A DNA stretch of 64,000 nucleotides from Phnomibacter ginsenosidimutans (GTDB lineage: Bacteria; Bacteroidota; Bacteroidia; Chitinophagales; Chitinophagaceae). The notes beneath the pieces were generated by a model. It saw only the letters and a list, made by a program, of their open reading frames with translations, searched no databases and was not told where the DNA came from. The stretch spans positions 3,944,658 to 4,008,657 of the forward strand of contig NZ_CP046566.1 in assembly GCF_009740285.1 (NCBI RefSeq), read 5' to 3'. Numbering within the stretch: position 1 is the stretch's first letter; every line of letters starts with the position of its first letter. Below are positions 17,657 through 27,314 of the stretch, in pieces. Made by a program: the position numbers and the translations under genes.

Positions 17657-20600
17657 ATGTTTAATAAGTTTATTAAAAGGCCCGTATTGGCCATTGCCCT
17701 ATCCGTGGTGATTGTGTTCATGGGGCTGCTGGCCATCAACTCCTCGCCGGTAGCGCAGTTTCCCGAAATAGCACCGCCACGTGTCAATATCTTCATTGAA
17801 TTTCCTGGATCGAACGCTGACGTATTGGTGAAATCAACCCTCACCATTTTGGAACGGGCCATCAACGGCGTACAGGGCATGCAGTACATGCTGAGCGATG
17901 CTACCAGCGCCAGTGAAGCCAGCATTGAAGTGATTTTTGAACCCGGTACCGACCCAACATTGGCTGCTGTAAGGGTAAAGTCGAGGGTGGACCAGGTAAT
18001 GACCAACCTGCCACCATTGGTACAGCGGGAAGGGGTAATTATTTCGCCCTTGCAACCCAGCATGCTGATGTACCTGAACCTGTACAGCAAGGAAAAAAAT
18101 GTGGACGAAAAATTCCTGTTCAACTATGCCAACACGTACATCCTGCCCGAGTTGCAGCGTATTAAAGGAATGGGCTTTGCACAGGCCATTGGTAGCCGTT
18201 CGTTTGCCATTCGTGTGTGGCTCAACCCTGAACGGATGCGGGCTTACAGCATTTCGGCCGACGAAGTACTAAAAGCCATTGATGAACAAAGTGTACTAGC
18301 AAGGCCCGGCCGTGTGGGCCTCAGCTCTGGTAAAAAAGCACAATCGCAGGAATATGTATTTACCTACAAAGGCTGGTACAACACCCCGGAGCAATACCAG
18401 GATATCATTATTAAAGCCAATGCCAAAGGCGAAATCTTGAAGCTGAAAGACATAGCCGAAGTAGAAGTAGGCAGTGAGTTTGTCGACATCTATTCCAATA
18501 AAGATGGTCATCCATCTGCCTCCTTGGTACTAAAGCAAAACCCCGGCAGCAATGCCAGTACCGTTATTAAAGAAGTAAAAGCCAAACTGGAGGAACTGAA
18601 GAAAGATTTTCCGCCGGGTATCGACTACGAAATCAATTATGATGTATCCAAATTTGTAGATGCTTCTATTGAAAAAGTGCTGCACACATTGGTAGAAGCC
18701 TTTATATTGGTAGCCGTTGTTGTATTCATTTTTCTTGGCGACTGGCGTTCTACATTCATTCCCATTCTTGCCGTACCGGTATCACTCATTGGTGCCTTTA
18801 CCCTCATGCAGTTTTTTGGGCTCAGTATCAACCTCATCACGTTGTTTGCATTGGTGCTGGCTATTGGTGTGGTGGTAGATGATGCCATTGTGGTGGTGGA
18901 AGCCGTGCATGTAAAAATGGAAGAGGAACATCTGTCGCCCTATGCTGCGGTAAAAAAAGTCATTCGAGAAATCAGCGGCGCCATCATCGCCATTACACTG
19001 GTCATGATTTCTGTGTTTGTGCCCGTGGCATTTATGTCGGGGCCGGTGGGTGTGTTGTATCGTCAGTTTTCACTCACCATGGCCAGTGCCATCTTCATCT
19101 CTGGTTTTGTAGCCCTTACCCTTACTCCTGTGTTGTGTGCCATTTTGCTTAAAAACACCCATGGCAAACCAAAGCGAAAAAACACCGGTTACGTTATTTA
19201 TCGACTGGTTCAACCGCTCCTTCGAAAAAGTAACAGGCAGGTATACCAATTTCCTGGGCCTCATTGTCAACAGGCGGGTGGTCACTTTTGGCATACTCAT
19301 CGCCTTTGCATTTGGCATCATGGGCATCAATAAAGTGTTGCCGGCCGGCTTTATCCCCAGCGAAGACCAAGGACAGATTTATGCCATCATTCAAACAGCA
19401 CCGGGTACCACGCTGGAGCGTACCAATGAAATTTCCAGAAAGCTTCAGGAAAAAGCTCGAAAAATTGAAGGCGTTTCCTCAGTTACTTCATTGGCCGGTT
19501 ATGAAATTCTAACCGAAGGTCGCGGCTCTAATGCAGGCACCTGTTTGATTAACCTGAAAGATTGGGCAGACCGCAAGCAGTCGGTGAAAGAGGTGATTGA
19601 AGAACTGGAAAAAGAAACAAAGAATCTTCCTGCCAATATCGAATACTTCGAACCGCCTGCTGTACCGGGCTATGGTACTTCGGATGGCTTTTCGCTTCGC
19701 TTGCTCGACAAAGGCAGCGATGTAGATTATCAGGAGTTCGACCGGGTGAATGCTGCATTTCTGGAAGAACTCAGGAAAAGAAAAGAGCTGAGTGGTTTGT
19801 TCTCATTTTACTCTGCCAAATACCCGCAGTATGAAATAACGGTGGATAATGAACTGGCCATGCAAAAAGGAGTATCCGTAGGCAGTGCCATGGAAAACCT
19901 CAACATCATGATTGGTAGTACTTATGAGCAAGGCTTTATCCGCTTCAATAATTACTACAAAGTATATACACAGGCTTGGTCCTGAGTTTAGAAAACAACC
20001 ATCCGATATCCTCAACATGTTCATTAAAAATGACCATGGCGAAATGGTACCGTACTCTGCATTTATGAAAATAAAGAAGACGCAAGGGCCAAATGAAATT
20101 GCACGGTACAACCTCTACATTTCATCGCTTATCAATGGTGTGCCTGCTAAAGGCTACTCGTCGGGCGATGCCATCAATGCTATTAAAGAAGTGGCCGCCA
20201 ATAAGCTGCCCCGTGGCTATGATATTGCATGGGAAGGCTTGTCGTACGACGAAGCCCGGCGTGGTAATGAGGCATTGTACCTATTTCTGGTGGTTCTCTT
20301 TTTGTATACCTCATTTTGGCTGCACAGTACGAAAGCTTTTTGTTGCCGATGGCCGTGTTACTATCGCTGCCACCGGGCATATTCGGTTCGTTTATGTTGC
20401 TAAAAAGCATGGGGCTGGCCAACGATGTGTATGCGCAGGTTGGTTTAATTATGTTGGTTGGATTGTTGGGTAAAAACGCAGTACTGATCGTAGAGTTTGC
20501 AGTGCAAAAACACAATCAGGGCGCCACGGTTTTGGCAGCTGCCATTGAAGGCGCCAAAGCCCGTTTCCGCCCCATTCTTATGACCTCATTTGCGTTCATT

Positions 20601-20897
20601 GCTGGTCTTATTCCGCTGGTAGTAGCTACCGGCCCCGGTGCGGTGGGCAACCATACCATTGGTGCATCGGCACTGGGCGGCATGCTGTTCGGTACCATTT
20701 TCGGGGTGATAGTAGTGCCCGGCTTATACTTCGTTTTTGGCAAGCTGCAAGAAGGCCGGCACCTCATAAGGGATGAAGACGAAAATCCTTTGAGTGAAGA
20801 CTTTGTAGAAAGCCGTTCGGATGCAGCATTGAGCAAACGCATTCAAAAAATTATCAAACGAATCCGCAATAAAAATGACGATGAAAACAACAGCTAA
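17657..20897 (+). CDS. RND efflux pump permease (AcrB/MexB family), three frameshifts
   Basis: Proton-driven multidrug transporter of the inner membrane, about 1,079 residues once corrected. The start MFNKFIKRPVLAIALSVV is typical HAE1. The TM4 proton-relay Asp pair is in GVVVDDAIVVVE. The frame is broken three times: an extra A in the five-A run at 19151-19155, an extra T at 19976-19977 (GCT-T-GGT), and a T missing from the five-T run at 20299-20303. Each repair restores known family sequence (QAGPEFRKQ, VYLILAAQYESF). The adaptor lies 26 bp upstream and the outer-membrane factor overlaps by 23 bp. Confidence 0.9.
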
Positions 20898-22302
20898 ATA
20901 CCTGATGCTACTGACTAGCATAGCATGGTTGGCCGCTTGCAAAGTGCCGGCCATTGTGAGCAAGCAGGAAAATAAAAATGTACCGTCGGGTTTCAACAAC
21001 TCAACGGATACCAGCAACTCGGCTACCATTCCCTGGCGTACGTATTTCAATGATGCGTATCTCACAGCACTCATTGATACAGCGCTGCGCAATAATCAGG
21101 AACTGAATATTGTGCTCCGTGAAATAGAAATGAGCAACAATGAAGTGATGGCCCGAAAAGGAGAATACCTTCCTTTTGTGCAATTGAGAGCAGGAGCACT
21201 CACCGACAAGTCTGGCAAAAACACCTGGAATGGTTTTAATGAAGAAGACCTGAAAGCCAACCCTGATAAAGCGCCCAAGTACTACGGCGATTTTATGATT
21301 GGTGCGGCCATGAGCTGGGAATTGGATGTTTGGAAAAAACTACGCACTGCTAAAAAGGCTGCAGTACTGCGGTATTTGTCTACCATCGAAGGCAAAAATT
21401 TTCTGATCACCAATATTGTAGGCGAAATAGCCGGCAGCTATTACGAACTCATGGCGCTGGACAATATGCTGGCCATCATTGAGCAGAACATTGAGTTGCA
21501 AAACAACGCCCTTGAATTGGTGAAGCTGGAAAAGAATGCTGCCAAAGTAACACAGCTGGCAGTCAACAGGTTTGAAGCACAACTGCTCAATACCAAAAAC
21601 CTGCAGTATGCCATCAAGCAGCAAATTGTAGAAACAGAAAACAGGATTAATCTGTTGGCAGGCAGGTATCCGCAGCCGATTCTCAGAAATACAGCGAGTT
21701 TTAACCAGTTGAATATGGATGGCATTTTTGCAGGTATACCATCTCAATTGCTTATCCATCGACCCGATATACGCCAGGCCGAACTGGAGTTGGCTGCGGC
21801 CAAATTGGATGTGCAGGTTGCCAGAGCTAATTTTCTGCCCTCCTTCCGGCTCACGGCAGGTGTAGGACTGGATGCATTCAATCCCGCATTTGTGTTTCGT
21901 CCCAGTGCGTTGATGTACGAGTTAGCGGCAGATGCTGTAGCACCACTTATCAACCGCCGGGCTATAACTGCCGCTTACTTCAATGCCAATGAAAAACAAA
22001 CGCAAGCCGTTTTCAATTATGAACGTTCCATTTTGATTGCCCATCTGGAAGTAGTGAATCAGTTGTCTAAATGGAGTAACTACAAACAGAGCTACGATAC
22101 AAAGGCAAAAGAAGTGGACATTCTGAATCAGTCAACCGTTATTTCCAACAACCTGTTTCGTTCGGCAAGGGCAGACTACATAGAAGTATTGCTCACCCAG
22201 CGGGAAGCATTGGATTCTAAAATTGAACTGATTGAAATAAAGCTCAAACAACTGGATGCTAAAGTGAATGTGTACAAAGCTTTGGGCGGAGGCTGGAACT
22301 AA
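20875..22302 (+). CDS. Efflux outer-membrane factor (TolC/OprM/NodT family lipoprotein)
   Basis: 475 residues. A lipoprotein signal ends at WLAAC. Two repeated TolC-type halves carry the long helical hairpins; ELDVWKKLRTAKKAA and HRPDIRQAELELAAA are hallmark sequences. It forms the outer-membrane exit duct of the pump. The start overlaps the permease stop, a sign of translational coupling; either the ATG at 20875 or the one at 20881 may be used. Intact, unlike the two genes before it. Confidence 0.93.
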   Translation: MTMKTTAKYLMLLTSIAWLAACKVPAIVSKQENKNVPSGFNNSTDTSNSATIPWRTYFNDAYLTALIDTALRNNQELNIVLREIEMSNNEVMARKGEYLPFVQLRAGALTDKSGKNTWNGFNEEDLKANPDKAPKYYGDFMIGAAMSWELDVWKKLRTAKKAAVLRYLSTIEGKNFLITNIVGEIAGSYYELMALDNMLAIIEQNIELQNNALELVKLEKNAAKVTQLAVNRFEAQLLNTKNLQYAIKQQIVETENRINLLAGRYPQPILRNTASFNQLNMDGIFAGIPSQLLIHRPDIRQAELELAAAKLDVQVARANFLPSFRLTAGVGLDAFNPAFVFRPSALMYELAADAVAPLINRRAITAAYFNANEKQTQAVFNYERSILIAHLEVVNQLSKWSNYKQSYDTKAKEVDILNQSTVISNNLFRSARADYIEVLLTQREALDSKIELIEIKLKQLDAKVNVYKALGGGWN

Positions 22303-22378
22303 ACAAATGGGTACAACCTTGCATCCATAACGGACTTGCGACATGGCAAGTCATCCATAAGAAGCATAACATGTAAAC

Positions 22379-22416
22379 AAAAAGTGTTCACCGGTCTCGT
22401 ACTGGTGAACACTTTT
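22379..22416 (+). terminator. Strong hairpin after the efflux operon
   Basis: AAAAGTGTTCACC (22380-22392) pairs with GGTGAACACTTTT (22404-22416). A- and T-runs at both ends make it usable from both strands, ending the efflux operon and possibly the convergent DUF2911 gene. A smaller stem (GACTTGC/GCAAGTC) sits just upstream at 22333-22352, between two CATCCATAA copies. Confidence 0.85.
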
Positions 22417-22445
22417 GTATTGAAGCGGCATTGATTGCCGGTTTA

Positions 22446-23009
22446 TTATTTAGCTGCGTATTTAATGGGCAACATTGCTTTTTGATTGTCCCATAAAATC
22501 ACCAGGTTACCGCTGTTGTCGAACACCATGGTAAAAAATTCTACCACTGCTTCTGCATTAGCAACGTTGATGCTCGTACGCAGTACATCTTTGGTTTTAT
22601 CGTAGCTGAAAGCTCCCCAAGAATCAAGGCCTTTGTTGAAAATGATGGTCCACTGACCGGGCTGTGGCAAACAATACAATGAGTAGCGGCCTTTCAGCAG
22701 TTTGGCTTTGCCAATGGTTACGTCCCTGTAAAATTCAATCTCTGTGCTTTCGTTAGCACCCAATCGCCACAGCTCGTTGTATTTTACTACCTCGCCAAAA
22801 ATGGTACGGCCATTTTTTTGAGGACGGCTGTATATCACCCGGGCCAGCGGTGTGGTGGGTGCAGTTTTGGTTTGAAATTTTAAAATGGGATAGCCATGCG
22901 GGTGATACGATACATCGAGTGGCGACTTATCGGGTTCAGTAATTTGTAATTGTGCCATTGCTGCTCCTGTAAAACATATACACACTATAATGGCTATAAT
23001 TCTCCTCAT
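22446..23009 (-). CDS. DUF2911 family secreted protein
   Basis: 187 residues from the ATG at 23009 (an in-frame ATG at 23021 is also possible). A signal peptide ends at AAMAQ. Family marks are the SPLDVSYHP segment, ARVIYSRPQKNGRTIFG, and LWRLGANESTEI. DUF2911 proteins are secreted Bacteroidota proteins of unknown function. It is convergent with the efflux operon, and divergent from the CoA-transferase gene 68 bp away. Confidence 0.88.
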   Translation of the reverse strand: MRRIIAIIVCICFTGAAMAQLQITEPDKSPLDVSYHPHGYPILKFQTKTAPTTPLARVIYSRPQKNGRTIFGEVVKYNELWRLGANESTEIEFYRDVTIGKAKLLKGRYSLYCLPQPGQWTIIFNKGLDSWGAFSYDKTKDVLRTSINVANAEAVVEFFTMVFDNSGNLVILWDNQKAMLPIKYAAK

Positions 23010-23077
23010 GATATATCTCATTTACTCCAAAAGTAATGGCTTGCAACTTTGTATCTGCCACTAAAAATGTAAAATCC

Positions 23078-24361
23078 ATGTTACCGAACTTTGTGTATAC
23101 AGAAGCTGCGACAGCCCTGCAAGATGTACAAAGCGGCCATCGGGTGTATGTGCATGGCAGTGCGCAAACGCCACTTCACTTATTGTCTGAACTGGCAAAG
23201 CAAAAAGACAGGTTGAGAGATGTGGAGCTCGTCTTCATTACGGTGCAAGGCGATATTACAGTGGACAGACCCGAGTTTGAAGGTCATTTCAACATCAATT
23301 GCATGTTCGTGAGTGAATCGGTTCGCTTGGCGGTAAATGAAGGCCGGGCCGATTTTATTCCTGTTTTTCTCAGCGATATTCCCGACCTCTTCAAAAGTGT
23401 AATGCCGGTAGATGTGGCATTGGTGCAGGTGTCGCCACCCGATCAGCACGGCTACTGCAGCCTTGGTGCCTCGGTAGATATTGCCCGTAGTGCTGTCAAT
23501 ACTGCGCAATGCATTATTGCACAGGTAAATCCACGGGTACCCCGCACCCATGGCGATGGCATGGTACACATCAGCCGCTTTACCCATATGGTGTGGCACG
23601 AAGCCGACCTGCCGCAGGTAGATTACAGTGCCAAAACCGGCGCCGACGAATTGCGCATTGGCGAACTCATAGCCGGTATGATAGAAGATGGCAGCACTTT
23701 GCAAATGGGCATTGGCACCATACCCGATGCGGTGCTTAAATGCCTCGGCAATCATAAAAACCTGGGCGTACATACCGAAATGTTCAGCGATGGCATTGTA
23801 CCGCTGGTGCAAAAAGACATCATCAACAACCGTTGCAAACGCATACACCCCAACAAGTCCGTAACAGGTTTTGCCGTAGGCACCAATTTGTTGTACGATT
23901 ATGTAAACGACAATCCCAGCTTTGCATTCCTCGATATTGATTATGTAAATGACCCGCATGTAATCCGGCGCAATCCTAAAGTAGTGGCCATCAACAGTGC
24001 CATCGAAATAGATATCACCGGGCAGGTATGTGCCGATAGCATTGGTACCCGCCAGTTTAGCGGCATCGGTGGCCAAATGGATTTTATGCGGGGAGCAGCC
24101 CTCAGCGAAGGGGGCAAACCCATCATTGCCGTTACCAGCCGCTCTGCCAAAGGCATTGCCCGCATTGTACCTTTTTTAAAACCCGGGGCTGGTGTGGTTA
24201 CTACCCGTGGGCACATTCATTATGTAGTAACCGAATATGGTATTGCATACCTGCGGGGCAAAAACCTGCGGCAACGGGCTCATGAGCTCATCAATATATC
24301 GCACCCCGACGACCGCGAAATGCTGGAACGGGCCTGCTTCGAAAGGTTCCATAAGTTTTAA
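23078..24361 (+). CDS. Acetyl-CoA hydrolase/transferase family protein
   Basis: 427 residues. The N-terminal domain has VSPPDQHGYCSLGASVD, and the C-terminal domain has GVHTEMFSDG with the glutamate that forms the CoA thioester, followed by a GIGGQMDFMRGA motif. These match acetyl-CoA hydrolase, 4-hydroxybutyrate CoA-transferase and butyryl-CoA:acetate CoA-transferase. The exact acyl substrate is not set by sequence. I start at the ATG at 23078, since family members begin near this point. Confidence 0.9.
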   Translation: MLPNFVYTEAATALQDVQSGHRVYVHGSAQTPLHLLSELAKQKDRLRDVELVFITVQGDITVDRPEFEGHFNINCMFVSESVRLAVNEGRADFIPVFLSDIPDLFKSVMPVDVALVQVSPPDQHGYCSLGASVDIARSAVNTAQCIIAQVNPRVPRTHGDGMVHISRFTHMVWHEADLPQVDYSAKTGADELRIGELIAGMIEDGSTLQMGIGTIPDAVLKCLGNHKNLGVHTEMFSDGIVPLVQKDIINNRCKRIHPNKSVTGFAVGTNLLYDYVNDNPSFAFLDIDYVNDPHVIRRNPKVVAINSAIEIDITGQVCADSIGTRQFSGIGGQMDFMRGAALSEGGKPIIAVTSRSAKGIARIVPFLKPGAGVVTTRGHIHYVVTEYGIAYLRGKNLRQRAHELINISHPDDREMLERACFERFHKF

Positions 24362-24519
24362 CCAACGTAGTTTCACCCTACAACCAACATCGCCCGTTGT
24401 ATCTATTGATGCAGCGGGCATTTTGTTGCATTCATTCCGCTATTTGTATGGACTCTCGCTGCAAATGCTGCACCTTTGCAGACCGGCATTTGCAAAGCAA
24501 TGCTGAAGCCCCATACAAC

Positions 24520-25056
24520 ATGAACACAAGAACCGAAGAATTATACCTGGAAGCTGAAGCCGATATCCGGAACAGCAATTTTCACGAGGCTTTTCGCAAG
24601 TACGAAGAAATTTTGTACGAAGAGCCCGACTATGCACCGGCCCACAATTCATTGGGCTGGATTTATAAAACACAGTTCGAAAATTTTCAGAAAGCCGAAG
24701 TGCATTTCAAAGCGGCCATTGCTTCAGATCCGCTGTATCCGCATCCTTATTTTCACATGGCCAGCATACTGGTAGAGCTGGAGCGGTTTGAAGAACTGCG
24801 GGAGTTTCTCGATCGTTGCCTCGGCATTCGCACCCTCGACAAAAGCTGGGTGTACTTCCGCTATGGCATGGTAGCCGAACTGCGTGGCCAGTTTGAAGAA
24901 GCCACCAACTGGTACCAAAAAGCACTGATGCAAACCATGAACAACGATAAGGTGCGGGAGTATCAGGCCGATATGGATCGTTGCCAAACCAAACTCAATC
25001 TTACGCACCAACAGCGCCGCAACAAGCCCTGGTTTTCTTTCAAAAGAAAGGGTTAA
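24520..25056 (+). CDS. Tetratricopeptide-repeat protein
   Basis: 178 residues made of about four TPR units (for example YEEILYEEPDYAPAHNSLGWIY and AIASDP-LYPHPYFHMASILVE), ending in a short basic tail. No signal peptide is seen, so it is likely a cytoplasmic scaffold; a partner is not evident. The ATG at 24520 is chosen because the upstream reading is cysteine-rich and not TPR-like. A weak hairpin, ATGCCGT/ACGGCAT at 25108-25127, follows. Confidence 0.75.
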   Translation: MNTRTEELYLEAEADIRNSNFHEAFRKYEEILYEEPDYAPAHNSLGWIYKTQFENFQKAEVHFKAAIASDPLYPHPYFHMASILVELERFEELREFLDRCLGIRTLDKSWVYFRYGMVAELRGQFEEATNWYQKALMQTMNNDKVREYQADMDRCQTKLNLTHQQRRNKPWFSFKRKG

Positions 25057-25175
25057 TGCCTGCACCTGCCTTCTGCATAACGTCTTTGGACTGATGCAGT
25101 TCTTCACATGCCGTGAAAAAACGGCATCTATTTTGCATAGATGCTCAGTATAGATTTGAAAAACACTATCTCTTT

Positions 25176-25268
25176 ATGAAAATGTCTGCCCGGCCGGTTA
25201 CAGTGTTGGCCGTAATTTTTCTGCTGTTGTTGATTACCATTTATGGTGTAGCAGCCATCGTTAGCTAG
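25176..25268 (+). CDS. Possible 30-residue single-TM peptide
   Basis: ATG to TAG encodes a basic start (MKMSARP) and one hydrophobic helix (VLAVIFLLLLITIYGVAAIV). Nothing else codes in this 260-bp gap. Small one-helix proteins are common but so are chance ORFs; no family is recognised. Confidence 0.3.
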   Translation: MKMSARPVTVLAVIFLLLLITIYGVAAIVS

Positions 25269-25316
25269 CACATTGGCGTAGCAAAACCACAACACTTAGC
25301 AATAACAATTTGCTGT

Positions 25317-25766
25317 TTACTGGCAGGCAATTTTGCCTACTCTGTTGGCGTGCCGTCCACCTTCAAACGCTGTGCTCATAAAGGTTTCAATCATTTGCAA
25401 GGCATAAGGCAGGGCCACAAAGCGGGCCGGAATGCAAATTACATTGGCATCGTTGTGCAGGCGAATGAGCTTGGCCACTTCATTGTCCCAGCAAAGGCCG
25501 GCACGAATGCCCTGATGCTTATTGGCGGTGATGGCTACGCCGTTGGCACTACCACAAAAAAGAATACCAAAAGCACACACGCCATTTTCTACCGATGCCG
25601 CAGTGGGATGCGCAAAATCGGGGTAGTCTACAGAGTCGGTAGTCATGGCGCCATAATCATTTACCACAAAACCCTTTTGCTGCAGCCAATGCTTTACAGC
25701 CATTTTGTATTCTACACCGGCATGGTCGTTGCCTATCGCAATCGGTAAGGATAAATCGAAGCTCAT
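25317..25766 (-). CDS. rpiB: Ribose-5-phosphate isomerase B
   Basis: 149 residues, normal for RpiB/LacAB. The conserved segments are IGNDHAGVEYK, DYPDFA, the active-site cysteine in FCGSANG, and GIRAGLCWDNEVAKL with LHNDANVICIPARF. It interconverts ribose-5-phosphate and ribulose-5-phosphate in the pentose phosphate pathway. The ATG at 25766 is used. It lies 55 bp downstream of tatC on the same strand. Confidence 0.95.
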   Translation of the reverse strand: MSFDLSLPIAIGNDHAGVEYKMAVKHWLQQKGFVVNDYGAMTTDSVDYPDFAHPTAASVENGVCAFGILFCGSANGVAITANKHQGIRAGLCWDNEVAKLIRLHNDANVICIPARFVALPYALQMIETFMSTAFEGGRHANRVGKIACQ

Positions 25767-25821
25767 AACAAAAAGTTTGTGGTAAAAAATGTTGCTTACA
25801 AAGGTAGTTCTACCCCTTGGG

Positions 25822-26688
25822 TTAGCTCCATTCTTTTTCTTCTTCGGCAATAATCTTTTTAGAAATACGTGCCGATACAATTACACTGAATTCGTACAGC
25901 AAAATGAGCGGAAATACCACCAGCAGCTGGCTGCTCAAATCGGGGCTGGGTGTAATTACCGCTGCAATCACCAGCAAACCCACGTAGGCATATTTACGAT
26001 ACTCTCTCAAAAAGCGGGGTGTAATAAGTCCAATGCGGGTAAGCACAAAACTCACCACAGGCAGTTCGAAAGCCAGGCCTGCACCCACGGTAATGTCTAC
26101 CAGGTTGTCGATATAATCATTCAACGCCGGACGTGTTTCGATGATATTTTTGGTTCCAATGGTATAATTGGCCAAAAAGCTGAACGTGAACGGTGCCAGC
26201 AGAAAATATCCAAACGCAACACCGAGCATGAAAAACAACGTCACCCAGAAAATAGCCCCACGGGTGGCTTTCAGTTCGGCGGGTTTCAGTGCGGGTTTTA
26301 TAAAGCGCCACACTTCCCAAAATATGTAGGGAAAAGCGACAATAATGCCGCAAACAAAGGCAATGGTAATGCTGCTCACAAACTGACCGCCAAACGTGGT
26401 GGTTTGCATTTGTATGTTGGGCGTAGGCAGGCAAAGCGAATCGCCGATGCCCATTTTTTGACCCATTTCGCAAAGCCAGCTGTAGGTTACAAATCCTTTT
26501 TCGATGGGGCCGAATATGATCACATCCATCACCTCATCGATGTACACAAACACGGTAATGGCGCCAACCAATACGGCTATCACCGACCGCATGATGTGCC
26601 ACCTCAATTCTTCGAGGTGGTCGATGAAGCTCATTTCTGCGCCTTCTTCTAACCCGTCTTTTCTACGCTCCAGTAATTTTAGCGCCAC
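25822..26688 (-). CDS. tatC: Twin-arginine translocase subunit TatC
   Basis: 288 residues with six TM helices and the family motif SFIDHLEELRWHIMRS, which recognises the twin-arginine signal. Part of the system that exports folded proteins. The start appears to be a GTG at 26688; an ATG inside (MSFIDHLEEL) is a shorter alternative. tatA/B genes are not in the window. Likely co-transcribed with rpiB. Confidence 0.95.
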   Translation of the reverse strand: MALKLLERRKDGLEEGAEMSFIDHLEELRWHIMRSVIAVLVGAITVFVYIDEVMDVIIFGPIEKGFVTYSWLCEMGQKMGIGDSLCLPTPNIQMQTTTFGGQFVSSITIAFVCGIIVAFPYIFWEVWRFIKPALKPAELKATRGAIFWVTLFFMLGVAFGYFLLAPFTFSFLANYTIGTKNIIETRPALNDYIDNLVDITVGAGLAFELPVVSFVLTRIGLITPRFLREYRKYAYVGLLVIAAVITPSPDLSSQLLVVFPLILLYEFSVIVSARISKKIIAEEEKEWS

Positions 26689-26748
26689 TGTGCCAATGTT
26701 TTTTTAGGTGGCCAAAGGTAAGGATTGAGGCCATGCGTTTTTTGCCAA

Positions 26749-27303
26749 TCAACGGCGGGCTGAATACCAGGCAGCTCCGGCTTTCACGGCTTTTTTAAAT
26801 ACCGGGCAATCTTCGTCGTGGGCGCCGGGTAAGTAGCCGGTGCTCATCAAAAACTCATTCACAATTTCTCCGCCGGTAAAACGAAAATGCTTTTTGAAGA
26901 GCTTCACCCATTCTTCTTTGCGCAGCGGATGATGGGCTTCAATCCATTTTTTAAAACTGCCATGAGATTGTTGCAATTGCACCACAATGCCAGCATTGTA
27001 AATAGCCGCATCCACTTTTAGCCGGTTGCGGATGATGCCCGCATCATTGAGCAATCGCTGACGGTCGGCTTCACCGTAAGCTGCAATGGCTGCAATGCTG
27101 TAGCCACTGTATGCCTGCCGAAAGTTGGCTTCCTTTTTCAAAATGGTGGTCCAACTCAGCCCGGCCTGATTGATTTCGAGAATGAGGCGGCCAAACAGTT
27201 CGTCATCGCTATCAATAGGAAAGCCGTACTGGTGGTTGTGGTAATGGCGGTGCTCCGGCTGCTCCTGCGCCGGCAGTGTGTTTACATACGTGCAATAACT
27301 CAT
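26749..27303 (-). CDS. tag: DNA-3-methyladenine glycosylase I
   Basis: 184 residues. The zinc-binding residues of TAG are present: Cys4 and an early His, plus GAHDEDC near the C-terminus. The base-binding Glu and Trp are in LILEINQAGLSW. It removes 3-methyladenine from alkylated DNA. It ends 60 bp before tatC and starts 11 bp after the CorC-like gene. Confidence 0.94.
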   Translation of the reverse strand: MSYCTYVNTLPAQEQPEHRHYHNHQYGFPIDSDDELFGRLILEINQAGLSWTTILKKEANFRQAYSGYSIAAIAAYGEADRQRLLNDAGIIRNRLKVDAAIYNAGIVVQLQQSHGSFKKWIEAHHPLRKEEWVKLFKKHFRFTGGEIVNEFLMSTGYLPGAHDEDCPVFKKAVKAGAAWYSARR

Positions 27304-27314
27304 GAAGGAAGATA

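Noticed and set aside
16544-20897. The efflux genes as decayed pseudogenes
   Set aside because: Every break is repaired by one base, the third gene is intact, and the same kind of error occurs in essential rplM.
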